The notes under the pieces are model-generated. The model did not search any database. It had not been told where the DNA came from and was given only the letters and a program-made list of their open reading frames with translations. Below are positions 33,539 through 43,045 of a stretch of DNA of 46,759 nt, piece after piece. The translations under genes and the position numbers were made by a program. The stretch comes from JBJXHC01 sp046160825 (GTDB lineage: Bacteria; Bacteroidota; Ignavibacteria; UBA10030; UBA6906): contig JBJXHC010000014.1 of NCBI GenBank assembly GCA_046160825.1, forward strand, positions 1 to 46,759, read 5' to 3'. How positions within the stretch are numbered: position 1 is the stretch's first letter; every line of letters starts with the position of its first letter.

Positions 33539-34885
33539 CTACAGCCTGTTCAACAGCGATTTCAGCGACTGCTTGCCTGCCGACACGACCTGCTCTTCTT
33601 GCAATGTTGTATGCCTGCCATTTCGATACACCCATCGCCCGTCGATCATCACTGACTCGACATTCTCTGCCGAGCATGAGTATACAATTGAAGAATAGAC
33701 AGTGTCCGTGATCGAGTCGTGTACGGGAATCCAGGGCTTGTCGAGATCGAGCAGTACAACGTCAGCTTTCTTTCCCGCCTCAACACTTCCAACTTCCGTA
33801 TCGATACCGAGTGTCCTCGCACCGCCAAGCGTTGCAAGTTCAAACACCGTCGCGGCATTCATGGCTGTCGGGCCATGCAGTGGTTTCTGCACGAGGGCGG
33901 CGAGACGCATTTCGTCGAACATATTCAATGTGTTGTTGCACGGTGCGCCATCGGCACCGAGGGAGACGGTGATTCCACGTCGCAGCATTTCCGGTATATT
34001 CGCAACGCCGGAGCCAAGCTTGAGATTCGATGACGGGCAGTGTGCAACACGTGCGTTGCTCTCCACCATCATATCCATCTCACGGTCGTTCAGCCAGATG
34101 CAGTGTGCAAGGCAGGTGTTGGAGTGAAGGATATTGATGGCATGGAAAAATTCGATGTTGTCCTTCCCGCAGCGCTTCCTCACGGCCTCCATCTCGTGCC
34201 GGTTCTCGGCCGCATGTGTATGAAACAACATGCCGGGAAACGACTGCGTCATACGATAGGCTTCGAGGAGCAATTCGTCGGTACATGAGAGAACAAACCG
34301 CGGTGCAACCGCATATCGGATTCTCCCCGCGGCCTTATTGTGCCATTGTTCGGCAAGATGCAGCGTTGTCCGTACGGCATCGCGTGTCGGTTCCTTGAGT
34401 TGCGGATACAGTTCGTTCACATCCATCATCGCCTTGCCGACGAACGCGCGCAGACCCGTGTCTTCAATCGCGTGGATGACCGCTTCTTCATGGTGAACGC
34501 TCCCCATATCCATAATTGTCGTGGCACCCGACCGGATCAACTCGGCAATTCCCAGCATCGCCGACGCATGTATTGAGGTTTCGTCGTGGGCTGCTTCAAA
34601 AGGAAAAATCCTGAGCTTCAGCCAATCCAGTAATTCCAGGTCATCTGCCAGACCCCGGAAGAGTGTCTGGCAAAGATGAATATGTGTATGAATGAAACCG
34701 GGGATGCACACGAGCCGCTTCGCATCCACAATGTCACCATCGAACACCGGCATCCGCGCGAGTTCCTGCGCATCAAGTACGCGCTCTATGATATTGCCAT
34801 TGACGACAATGGCAGCATCGGGGAGTATCCGTCGGTGCGGATCCATCGTCACGATCGCGCGTACGCGTATGAGGGTTTTGTTCAT
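33539..34885 (-). CDS. Metal-dependent amidohydrolase (TrzA/AtzA/MtaD-like deaminase)
   Basis: 448 residues. The HxH metal motif lies at H68/H70 (PGFIHTHIH), the zinc histidine in LFHTHAAENRHE, a further histidine in CLAHCIWLNDRE and the catalytic Asp in SLGADGAPCNNTLNMFDEMR. This signature set fits cytosine/adenosine-type deaminases such as the MTA/SAH deaminase and 5'-deoxyadenosine deaminase group; guanine deaminase is a weaker alternative. It lies between radA and rdgB. Substrate not resolved. Confidence 0.88.
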   Translation of the reverse strand: MNKTLIRVRAIVTMDPHRRILPDAAIVVNGNIIERVLDAQELARMPVFDGDIVDAKRLVCIPGFIHTHIHLCQTLFRGLADDLELLDWLKLRIFPFEAAHDETSIHASAMLGIAELIRSGATTIMDMGSVHHEEAVIHAIEDTGLRAFVGKAMMDVNELYPQLKEPTRDAVRTTLHLAEQWHNKAAGRIRYAVAPRFVLSCTDELLLEAYRMTQSFPGMLFHTHAAENRHEMEAVRKRCGKDNIEFFHAINILHSNTCLAHCIWLNDREMDMMVESNARVAHCPSSNLKLGSGVANIPEMLRRGITVSLGADGAPCNNTLNMFDEMRLAALVQKPLHGPTAMNAATVFELATLGGARTLGIDTEVGSVEAGKKADVVLLDLDKPWIPVHDSITDTVYSSIVYSCSAENVESVMIDGRWVYRNGRHTTLQEEQVVSAGKQSLKSLLNRL

Positions 34886-34906
34886 TCTCTCAATGACAAA
34901 GATGTG

Positions 34907-36265
34907 TTACGAGAGGAGTGCTTCAATGGCCTGCTCGACGGACTCGACTTCTTTGAGTTCCATCTCACCATTCGTCTTCAGTGCCCTGGTGTTCATCCGC
35001 GGAAGCACCATGCGTTTGAAGCCAAGCTTCGATGCTTCCGCCACACGTTTTTCAATCTGACTGATGGTGCGAATCTCGCCTCCCAATCCCACCTCGCCCA
35101 CCGCAACGGCAAGGGCGTCCACAGGAATGTCTTTGAGACTTGAGACGATGGCCGTTGCAATGCCGAGATCCACGGCGGGTTCATCCACACGTACTCCTCC
35201 GGCAATGTTGACGAACACGTCGTCCTGTCCCACGTGAAGTCCGACGCGACGTTCAAGCACTGCAAGCAACATCTGCAAACGTTTCGTGTCGTAACCGGTT
35301 GATGTGCGTTGAGGAACCCCGTAGCTTGTCGGGGCAACAAGAGCCTGCACTTCCAGCAACAGCGGGCGCGTGCCCTCCATGCTTGCCACCACAGCCGAGC
35401 CGCTTGTTCCAGACTTGCGCTCGGAAAGGAGTACACGGGAGGGATCCTGTACTTCACGCAATCCGTTGTCATGCATCTCGAAGATGCCGATCTCGTTCGT
35501 GGAGCCGAATCGGTTTTTGAGTGCGCGTAAAATACGATACGAGTAATGCCGCTCGCCTTCGAACTGCAGCACGGTATCTACCATATGTTCAACAACCCGT
35601 GGTCCGGCAATCACTCCCTCCTTCGTTACATGGCCAACGAGAAAGACGGGGACGCCCTTTGTCTTCGCGAAGCGCATGAACATGGCTGTCGCTTCGCGCA
35701 CCTGACTTACTGTGCCTGGCGCGCTTTCAAGATCACGGCGATACATCGTCTGGATCGAATCAACGATAAGAATGTCGGGGGAGGGTTTCTCAATCAACGC
35801 ATCAATCATATTCAGATCGGTCTCGGCAAGCAGAAGAAGATTCTTCGTGGGTTTCACCGAGAGCCGTTCTGACCGGAGTTTTATCTGTCCGACGGACTCT
35901 TCACCACTCACATAAAGAACAACGAGATTCCCGAGCGATGCGGCCATTTGCATCATCAAGGTTGACTTGCCGATGCCGGGGTCGCCGCCGACCAGCACCA
36001 CCGAACCCTGAACCACTCCGCCACCCAACACGCGGTCAAATTCCGGGATTTGCGTGGGAATGCGCGGCTCGTCGGTGATTTCCACATCGGTCAGCGGAAC
36101 GGGACCGACGTTACTCTTCACAGATGGGGGCGTACGCGAGGGCTTGCTGCCGGCGAGTTCCTCAACAAATGTGTTCCATTCGCCGCAATTCGGGCAGCGC
36201 CCAACCCACCGCGGGGATTCATAAGCGCAGGATTGACAGGTATATTTCGTGTGAACCTTACTCAT
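34907..36265 (-). CDS. radA: DNA repair protein RadA
   Basis: 452 residues from ATG 36265, ten residues before the C4 zinc finger (TCQSC ... GRCPNCGEW), as is usual for RadA. The RecA-like core has Walker A GGDPGIGKST, the RadA signature KNRFGSTNEIGIFEM, and a C-terminal Lon-like domain (about 280-450). RadA is a branch-migration helicase in recombination and replication-fork repair. A TTGAAT-N17-TATATT promoter ends seven bases before the ATG, so the transcript probably begins at the ATG itself. Confidence 0.96.
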   Translation of the reverse strand: MSKVHTKYTCQSCAYESPRWVGRCPNCGEWNTFVEELAGSKPSRTPPSVKSNVGPVPLTDVEITDEPRIPTQIPEFDRVLGGGVVQGSVVLVGGDPGIGKSTLMMQMAASLGNLVVLYVSGEESVGQIKLRSERLSVKPTKNLLLLAETDLNMIDALIEKPSPDILIVDSIQTMYRRDLESAPGTVSQVREATAMFMRFAKTKGVPVFLVGHVTKEGVIAGPRVVEHMVDTVLQFEGERHYSYRILRALKNRFGSTNEIGIFEMHDNGLREVQDPSRVLLSERKSGTSGSAVVASMEGTRPLLLEVQALVAPTSYGVPQRTSTGYDTKRLQMLLAVLERRVGLHVGQDDVFVNIAGGVRVDEPAVDLGIATAIVSSLKDIPVDALAVAVGEVGLGGEIRTISQIEKRVAEASKLGFKRMVLPRMNTRALKTNGEMELKEVESVEQAIEALLS

Positions 36266-36271
36266 GGGGTC

Positions 36272-36300
36272 AATATAGTGAGGGTACTGGTGAGATTCAA
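36272..36300 (-). promoter_or_regulatory. Predicted promoter giving leaderless radA mRNA
   Basis: Minus strand TTGAAT (36295-36300), a 17-base spacer and TATATT (36272-36277). The expected start, about seven bases past the -10, coincides with the A of the radA ATG at 36265. No ribosome-binding site can be fitted between. Confidence 0.5.
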
Positions 36301-36357
36301 TGAACGGAGTTACGCAACACAAGTACTATTTTAACGTAACCAGCGTGAAGGCGTGTC

Positions 36358-36386
36358 TTGATTTTCACATGTCTTCAATGTAGTTT
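36358..36386 (+). promoter_or_regulatory. Predicted promoter of the T9SS-tailed BNR protein gene
   Basis: TTGATT (36358-36363), 17 bases, TAGTTT (36381-36386), giving a leader of about 37 bases that contains AAAGG upstream of the ATG. Motif-based only. Confidence 0.35.
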
Positions 36387-36429
36387 GTAACGCCTTCCCC
36401 CTCGTAATATTCAACCCGAAAGGCATAGT

Positions 36430-39400
36430 ATGAACAGGTTTCTTACGACGATCATTGCCCTCCTGTTTGTGTTTTCAGGAATTCAAGCACAACCCTGGAT
36501 GCAGAACCTCCCTTCTGATGGTGAGCGCAATTTCTATGACATTCAGCGAGCCTTCAATCAGCATTGGGAGGGGAAAGACACCAAGCAAAAAGGAAAAGGC
36601 TGGAAACAATTCAAGAGGTGGGAGTGGTTTTGGGAACAGCGTGTGTATCCCACCGGTGAATTCCCCGACCCGATGCAGTTGTATAAAGAGACACTGAGGA
36701 CAAAGAGTTCGCGAGGGAACGGGGCAGTCAATGGAACCGGGTGGACATCCATGGGACCTTCGTCATCATCAGGCGGTTATTCAGGTCTCGGCAGGTTGAA
36801 TTGCGTACGGGTACATCCAACCGACCCGAATACGATACTCGTCGGCTCGGCGGGCGGCGGATTGTGGGTATCTACGGACAACGGCACATCGTGGTCAACA
36901 ACGACGGATGAACTGCCAAGCATCGGCGTTACTGACGTGATTGTGGATCCGACAAATACCAATATCATCTACATCGCCACAGGGGATGGCGATGGTGGCA
37001 ACACGTATAGCATCGGCGTGATGAAATCCACAGACTCCGGCGCGACATGGAACACGACCGGATTGAATTGGGCAACTTCTCAAACCCGACGCATCAGCCG
37101 GCTGCTCATGCACCCTGCAAACCCGAATCTGATTTATGCTGCCGGCAGCGGTATTCATCGCACGACCGACGGTGGCGCCACGTGGATCCAGGTAAACGGG
37201 GGAACGTTCAGAGATATGGAATTCAAACCCGACAATCCGTCCGTGTTGTACGCGTCGGGAACGACAAGCGCGGTCTTCCGTTCCACCAACGGTGGTGACT
37301 CCTGGTCGCAGATCAACAACGGAATGACGGGCGGCGGTGGCCGTACGGCACTTGGCGTTTCCCCTGCCAATCCTGATTATGTGTACGCACTCGTCTCGAA
37401 TGCAAGCACCTCCGGGTTCCTCGGATTTTATCGCTCCACCAACGCCGGCGATTCATGGAGCCTGCGTGCAAACTCACCCAACCTTCTCGGTTGGGAAATC
37501 GATGGCTCGGACAATGGTGGACAGGGATGGTATGACCTTGGCCTTGCCGTTTCCCCAACAAATGCTGACGAGGTGTATCTCGGCGGCGTGAATCAATGGA
37601 AGAGCACAGATGGGGGAGCAGCGTGGACCATTATTAGTATGTGGTATGGGACGGGAGTTGTCGCTGAGGTTCATGCGGACCAGCACGATCTCTGGTTTGT
37701 CCCCGGAACAAACACACTCTACTCGGCCAACGACGGCGGCATTTACCGCACGACGGATGGCGGCACCAATTGGCAATGGCTTGGCAACGGACTCAGGATA
37801 ACACAATTCTATCGCTTCGGCACCTCGGCCACCAACCCGTCGATTATCATTGCGGGCGCGCAGGACAACGGCACAAAGGCGGTCAACGCAGGAAATTGGT
37901 GGGACGCTCTCGGTGGTGATGGCATGGAGGCGATAGTCGACTATTCCAACGAGAACATTATGTACGGCTCCTTGTACTATGGAGACATTCGGAAATCTTT
38001 CAATGGGGGGTTCTCCTTCACGCCTATTACCAATGGCATAACGGAGGGTGGGGCGTGGGTAACACCATATGTCATGGATCCGATGGATCCGAACACTCTT
38101 TACGCCGGCTTTAATAATTTATGGAAGACTGTGAACGGGGGAAGCACATGGGAACGGATCAGTCAATTTGGCGGCGGTACCCTGACCATCCTTGCCGTTG
38201 CTCCTTCAGATCCCAACGTCATCTATGCCGGTCGCTCGTCGGGACTATTTCGAACCACGGATGGAGGCGCAACAAACTGGTCTCCGATTTCTTCTCCATC
38301 GGGTGCTGGAGCCTTGACATATCTCGCCGTTCACCCGACAAACCCGAATCTCATTTGGGTAACATGTTCCGGCTACTCATCGGGCAACAAGGTATTCCGT
38401 TCCGAGAATGGCGGAACAACCTGGGCAAACGTCTCGGGAGCGCTTCCGAATGTCCCGGTCAACTGCATTGTGTTTCAAAATAATTCCCCCGACCGGCTGT
38501 ACGTCGGCACGGACATCGGCGTGTACTATCGGGATTTGGTCACGGGAGATTGGGTAGATTTTAATGCCAGTTTACCCAATGTGGAAGTGACCGAGTTGGA
38601 GATTCAGTACTTCGCGCGCAAGATTCGAGCGGCGACGTACGGTCGCGGGGTCTGGGAATCGGATCTGCTCCCTGATGCCGGTGTCGTGATTGGACCGTCC
38701 CCAAATTCAATCGCATTCGGCCCACAGGAAGTTGGTACACCTCCCCAGATAGTACACTTCACCATTACATGCTTTGGTGATGATACCTTGACGGTTTCCG
38801 GTATCACCGCGTCGAACCCCGCGTTCGACTTCATCAATATGCCGTCGTTCCCGATCGTTCTTGCACCGACGCAATCAGTCAGCATCGGAGTTCGCTTCAC
38901 GCCTCAAGGACATGGCTCTGCAAATGACTCGGTCGCGATTGCCAGCAACGCTCTCAATGGACCTGTAACCAAACTCCCTCTCAGCGGCAGAGGAATTGTT
39001 ATCGGTCGAGCCGTACCCGGTGTTTTGTATTCAAGCTCGGCAAACCCCGGTGGCCAACTCTTTTCACTCAACACATCGACTGGAACGGCGACGGCAATTG
39101 GTTCGCTTGGCATCAATGAATTGCAGGCGCTCACTATCCGCCACGCGACGCAGGAATTATACGGCGTTGCGCCTGTTGCCGCTGGTGTCATGCTCTATCG
39201 AGCGAGCGCCGTGTATGGCGACGCGTTACCGATGATAACGATTCCCCTTTTCCTTTTACGCGCCATCGCTTTTTCACCGGACGATACTCTTTATGCGGCC
39301 ACAACAAACGGCAAGCTGTACAGGGTGAACCATGCAACCGGAGATACAACATTCATCGGCACGGCAAGTGGGATTGCATATTCCGCCCTGTCATTTCATC

Positions 39401-40011
39401 CTGTCACCGGAGTGCTTTTTGCTTCCGTCAGGCCACCCATTGCCGCACGGGATCGTATTTACACCGTGAGTACTACGGACGGTTCGGCAACACTTGTTGG
39501 CAGCACCGGCGATGGACAAATCACGCCATCCATTACATTTGATCCGCTTGGAACATTATATGGATTGAAAGGCTCCGGTGCCCAAACAAACAACCTTATC
39601 TCAATCAATACAACAACGGGGGTCGGGACAACCATTGGTCCCGCAGGGAGGTCAGGACTTCTCACGCTTGCAATGAGACTGGACTCTATAACAACATCGG
39701 TGGGAGATGATGGACATGGTGAAATGCCTTCACGGTTCGCCCTCGCACAGAACTATCCCAATCCCTTCAATCCCACGACAACTCTGTCGTTCGACATTCC
39801 ACGATTGGCGCATGTTTCCCTGAGAATCTTCGATGTCCTCGGACGTGAAGTTGCTACACTCGTCAATGGAACTCTTGAACCCGGAAATTACTCGCGGCAA
39901 TTTGACGGAAGCGGCCTTTCCAGCGGCCTCTATCTGTATCGACTCGACGCCCGGACTGTGGATGGAGGTCCGGGATACACCAACTCGAAGAAACTCCTTC
40001 TGATGAAATAG
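36430..40011 (+). CDS. Secreted sortilin/BNR propeller protein with T9SS C-terminal sorting domain
   Basis: 1193 residues. Signal peptide about 1-20 (ending GIQAQ). BNR/Asp-box repeats (STDNGTSWSTT, STDSGATWNTT, TTDGGATWIQV and others) fill about 95-745. An ASH-like beta domain (about 760-860) ends SGRGIVIG. A further beta region (about 865-1090) has repeated LYxxxxxxGxLYRV units. The tail (about 1100-1193) has FALAQNYPNPFNPTT, VSLRIFDVLGREVATLVNGT and SSGLYLYRLDA, a type A sorting domain for T9SS export and surface attachment. A terminator follows. Ligand unknown. Confidence 0.92.
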   Translation: MNRFLTTIIALLFVFSGIQAQPWMQNLPSDGERNFYDIQRAFNQHWEGKDTKQKGKGWKQFKRWEWFWEQRVYPTGEFPDPMQLYKETLRTKSSRGNGAVNGTGWTSMGPSSSSGGYSGLGRLNCVRVHPTDPNTILVGSAGGGLWVSTDNGTSWSTTTDELPSIGVTDVIVDPTNTNIIYIATGDGDGGNTYSIGVMKSTDSGATWNTTGLNWATSQTRRISRLLMHPANPNLIYAAGSGIHRTTDGGATWIQVNGGTFRDMEFKPDNPSVLYASGTTSAVFRSTNGGDSWSQINNGMTGGGGRTALGVSPANPDYVYALVSNASTSGFLGFYRSTNAGDSWSLRANSPNLLGWEIDGSDNGGQGWYDLGLAVSPTNADEVYLGGVNQWKSTDGGAAWTIISMWYGTGVVAEVHADQHDLWFVPGTNTLYSANDGGIYRTTDGGTNWQWLGNGLRITQFYRFGTSATNPSIIIAGAQDNGTKAVNAGNWWDALGGDGMEAIVDYSNENIMYGSLYYGDIRKSFNGGFSFTPITNGITEGGAWVTPYVMDPMDPNTLYAGFNNLWKTVNGGSTWERISQFGGGTLTILAVAPSDPNVIYAGRSSGLFRTTDGGATNWSPISSPSGAGALTYLAVHPTNPNLIWVTCSGYSSGNKVFRSENGGTTWANVSGALPNVPVNCIVFQNNSPDRLYVGTDIGVYYRDLVTGDWVDFNASLPNVEVTELEIQYFARKIRAATYGRGVWESDLLPDAGVVIGPSPNSIAFGPQEVGTPPQIVHFTITCFGDDTLTVSGITASNPAFDFINMPSFPIVLAPTQSVSIGVRFTPQGHGSANDSVAIASNALNGPVTKLPLSGRGIVIGRAVPGVLYSSSANPGGQLFSLNTSTGTATAIGSLGINELQALTIRHATQELYGVAPVAAGVMLYRASAVYGDALPMITIPLFLLRAIAFSPDDTLYAATTNGKLYRVNHATGDTTFIGTASGIAYSALSFHPVTGVLFASVRPPIAARDRIYTVSTTDGSATLVGSTGDGQITPSITFDPLGTLYGLKGSGAQTNNLISINTTTGVGTTIGPAGRSGLLTLAMRLDSITTSVGDDGHGEMPSRFALAQNYPNPFNPTTTLSFDIPRLAHVSLRIFDVLGREVATLVNGTLEPGNYSRQFDGSGLSSGLYLYRLDARTVDGGPGYTNSKKLLLMK

Positions 40012-40039
40012 CATCTCGAATTGCATTTCGTTGCCACAC

Positions 40040-40075
40040 AAGCCTCGTGCCTGACAGCCGGGGCTTTTCTTTTTT
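40040..40075 (+). terminator. Rho-independent terminator after the T9SS-tailed BNR gene
   Basis: Eight-pair stem AAGCCTCG/CGGGGCTT (one G-U) with an 11-base loop, followed by TTTTCTTTTTT. Confidence 0.82.
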
Positions 40076-40091
40076 GTGTCCCGCTGAACCC

Positions 40092-40120
40092 TTGACATTG
40101 CAGAATTAACTTCCTACGTT
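40092..40120 (+). promoter_or_regulatory. Predicted promoter of the subtilisin-like protease gene
   Basis: A perfect TTGACA (40092-40097), 17 bases, TACGTT (40115-40120). The predicted start is about 50 bases before the ATG at 40178. Confidence 0.5.
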
Positions 40121-40177
40121 CCGCAGCTAAATTCCAGCCCAGTTATCATTATCCACACCATCCGAGGGAGGTTGTTC

Positions 40178-42859
40178 ATGGTCAAACATCTGCTCCTTGC
40201 TCTACTCACTCTCTGTTTCGCGTCAACCCTTTTTGCCGGAGGTATCCGGCCCGGTGACGATCAAACAAGGAAGGCCGGTTACCGACCGGGCGTTCTTGTC
40301 GTGAAGTTTGTTGAATCGACTGTCCGATCCAACTTCACAGTTGATGCAAAGGGCATCGCTACCACCGGCATCTCATCTGTTGACGCTCTGAACAGACAAT
40401 TCAGAGCTTCTGCAATAAGCCAGGAGGAAATGTATCAGCCGCGCAATGCGGCATTGGCGCGACAACTTGGTATTGAGAGAATCTATCACATCAAACTCCC
40501 TGCGAACTCAGACATTCCCTCGATTGCAGAGTCGTATGCCCGCGATTCAAATATCGAATTTGCCAATCCCGATTGGGAGGTGTACTACGCCGCAATCCCC
40601 AACGACCCGCTTCATGTTAATCATTGGGGACACAACAACACCGCGCAAATGCCTGCTTACAATTGGAGTACGGGACTGCACAACGGGTCAAACGTCGGAA
40701 CGGTGGGTTTCGATGCGAATGCACAATCGGCATGGGACGGAAGTCAGGGCTACGGAAGTACGTCGGTCATCATTGCCATTATCGATGGTGGCGTGAACTG
40801 GGCGCACCCCGACCTGCGCATCTGGCAGAACGACGATCCGATAGATGGGATTGATAATGACGGCAACGGACGTATAGATGATATACGTGGATGGGACTTC
40901 GGCACCAACGACAACGACCCGACCGACAACGCAACGGGCGCAGGACATGGAACCGCATGTGCAGGCGTGGCCGCAGCAATTGTCAACAACTCCCTCGGCG
41001 CAGCAGGCATCGCCGGTGGTTGTACCATCATGCCATTGAAGGCGGCGAACAATGCCGGTTCACTTGCATACACGTATATCAACAATGCAATTTACTACGC
41101 TGCAGACAACGGTGCTGATATTATCAGTATGAGTCTTGGCAGCTCCGGCCAGGATGCAGCCAATAACACCGCATGTACGTATGCGTGGAATGCAGGAACG
41201 ATTGTCCTTGCTGCAACAGGCAACGAGAACAACAGCGCTGTAAGTTATCCCGCTGCGAACACCAACGTGGTTGCCGTCGGCGCTGCATCGAACTGCGGCG
41301 ATCGCAAACGCAGCAGCAGTAGCTCCGGCGAAGTCAACCCCGGCGTGTTCACTGATCCTAATGGATATACCTGCGACGGTGAACGATGGTGGGGATCGAA
41401 TTACGGTTCCACAACACAGAACGCAGCCAACGCCGTTGATGTTATCGCTCCGACCATTCTTCCAACAACAGACATCGTCGGATCGGGAGGATACGATCCG
41501 GGAAGTTACAGTCTCTATTTCAACGGCACTTCCTGCTCAACGCCTTATGCTGCAGGTGTCTGCGCATTGATCATCTCACAGAATCCGACCTGGACGCCGA
41601 CACAAGTGCGCAACCAACTCTGCAACACGGCTCAGGATGTTGTGAACGTTGAGGCCGGTGCAGGATGGGATCGCTACACCGGTTTCGGAATGGTTGATGC
41701 AGCCGCGGCAGTGGGTGGCGGTGGCCCTGTAACTCCGACAATCACGGTCAGTACGCCGAACGGCGGACAATCATGGCTCGTCGGCTCGAACCAGAATATC
41801 ACCTGGGGATGGACCGGCACGATCGTCAATGTTATGATAGAGTATTCCACCAACAGTGGTTCTGCATGGACGACGGTCATTGCAAGCACGGCAAACACGG
41901 GAACATATTCGTGGCTGATTCCGAGTACACCAACCACGACTGCGTTGGTACGCGTTTCGGATGCCGCCAATGCAGCAACCAACGACGTCAGTAACGCAGT
42001 ATTCACAATTACTACAAGTCTACCTCCTGTAACCATCTTCTCTGAGGGCTTCGAAGTCAACACCGTTCCCGGAGGTCCATGGACCGCGTACGACAATGCC
42101 AGCGGAAGCGGAAGAGACTATTGGGGCGACCAGAGTTCGAGCAGTGGGGCCCACGTGCATGGCGGGACGTGGAGCGCGTACTGTGCCGATAACAGTAATG
42201 TCTCCGGTCAGGTCTACGACAACAACATGAACTCCTACATGCAACACAGCGGTGTCAACATCAGCGGCTACAGCGGAGCGCAGGTAAGTTTCTGGATCTG
42301 GTACAGAACATCCAACACCAGCGACTACGTTTCATTCCAGTACTTGAATGGATCGACCTGGACGGAGTTCAGCGGAGGACGCTATTCCGGAACAGGTACC
42401 GGTTCGCAGGTATGGGCACAGAAGACATTCACTGTCCCTGCGGCAGCGGGAACCAACTTCCGGTTCCGGTGGATATTCTTCTCAAACGGATCCGGTACTA
42501 CCGAAGGCGCGTACATTGATGATATTGCGGTGACGGGTACACCAGGTTCGGCACCCGGCTCACCATCGCTGCCGGATGTTGTCGCAGGTATCCCGACACA
42601 CTTTGCGCTCGAACAGAACTACCCCAATCCCTTCAATCCCACAACGAATTTTGGATTCCAGATTGCAGCACCGGGATTCGTATCGTTAAAGGTGTTCGAC
42701 GTGATTGGTCGTGAGGTCGCCACGCTGGTGGACGAACAAATGCAGCCCGGAGTCTATTCAACTTCCTGGGATGCAACGAACTTCCCGAGTGGCACATATT
42801 TTTATCGACTCATGACTTCCGGCTTCACGGAAACCCGGAAACTGATGCTCATGAAGTAA
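40178..42859 (+). CDS. Secreted S8 subtilisin-like serine protease with T9SS sorting domain
   Basis: 893 residues from the ATG at 40178, chosen because GAGGGAGG lies just upstream. Signal peptide about 1-20. A propeptide-like region (about 33-135) begins YRPGVLVVKFVE. The catalytic triad is D203 (IIAIIDGGVNWAHPDLR), H257 (GAGHGTACAGVAAAI) and S452 (NGTSCSTPYAAGVCAL). A beta domain follows (ITVSTPNGGQSWLVGSNQNI), then a region like a jelly-roll/MAM fold ending with YIDDIAV, then a T9SS tail (FALEQNYPNPFNPTTNFGF and VSLKVFDVIGREVATLVDEQ). It is probably an exported protein-degrading enzyme. Confidence 0.94.
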   Translation: MVKHLLLALLTLCFASTLFAGGIRPGDDQTRKAGYRPGVLVVKFVESTVRSNFTVDAKGIATTGISSVDALNRQFRASAISQEEMYQPRNAALARQLGIERIYHIKLPANSDIPSIAESYARDSNIEFANPDWEVYYAAIPNDPLHVNHWGHNNTAQMPAYNWSTGLHNGSNVGTVGFDANAQSAWDGSQGYGSTSVIIAIIDGGVNWAHPDLRIWQNDDPIDGIDNDGNGRIDDIRGWDFGTNDNDPTDNATGAGHGTACAGVAAAIVNNSLGAAGIAGGCTIMPLKAANNAGSLAYTYINNAIYYAADNGADIISMSLGSSGQDAANNTACTYAWNAGTIVLAATGNENNSAVSYPAANTNVVAVGAASNCGDRKRSSSSSGEVNPGVFTDPNGYTCDGERWWGSNYGSTTQNAANAVDVIAPTILPTTDIVGSGGYDPGSYSLYFNGTSCSTPYAAGVCALIISQNPTWTPTQVRNQLCNTAQDVVNVEAGAGWDRYTGFGMVDAAAAVGGGGPVTPTITVSTPNGGQSWLVGSNQNITWGWTGTIVNVMIEYSTNSGSAWTTVIASTANTGTYSWLIPSTPTTTALVRVSDAANAATNDVSNAVFTITTSLPPVTIFSEGFEVNTVPGGPWTAYDNASGSGRDYWGDQSSSSGAHVHGGTWSAYCADNSNVSGQVYDNNMNSYMQHSGVNISGYSGAQVSFWIWYRTSNTSDYVSFQYLNGSTWTEFSGGRYSGTGTGSQVWAQKTFTVPAAAGTNFRFRWIFFSNGSGTTEGAYIDDIAVTGTPGSAPGSPSLPDVVAGIPTHFALEQNYPNPFNPTTNFGFQIAAPGFVSLKVFDVIGREVATLVDEQMQPGVYSTSWDATNFPSGTYFYRLMTSGFTETRKLMLMK

Positions 42860-42922
42860 TGTCGCTCAGAGTTTCGCCGCCTTCAGGGGGAACGAAGAGT
42901 TTGACATAAAGATGCACGCAGT

Positions 42923-42948
42923 GCCCGCCAGCCGAAAGGTTGGTGGGC
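42923..42948 (+). terminator. Hairpin terminator-like structure after the protease gene
   Basis: An 11-pair stem (two G-U) joins GCCCGCCAGCC and GGTTGGTGGGC around a GAAA tetraloop, 63 bases after the stop. The following GTTGTCGTG is only weakly T-rich. Confidence 0.6.
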
Positions 42949-42974
42949 GTTGTCGTGAAGTAACACTCTCCAAG

Positions 42975-43003
42975 TTGCAAATTGTCGCTACGAGGAATAT
43001 ATT
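42975..43003 (+). promoter_or_regulatory. Predicted promoter of the secreted gluzincin gene
   Basis: TTGCAA (42975-42980), 17 bases, TATATT (42998-43003). The predicted start near 43010 favours the ATG at 43046 over that at 43022. Confidence 0.5.
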
Positions 43004-43045
43004 CCTACGCAACGTCTGCCCATGAACGACACGCGAGAAGTAACA

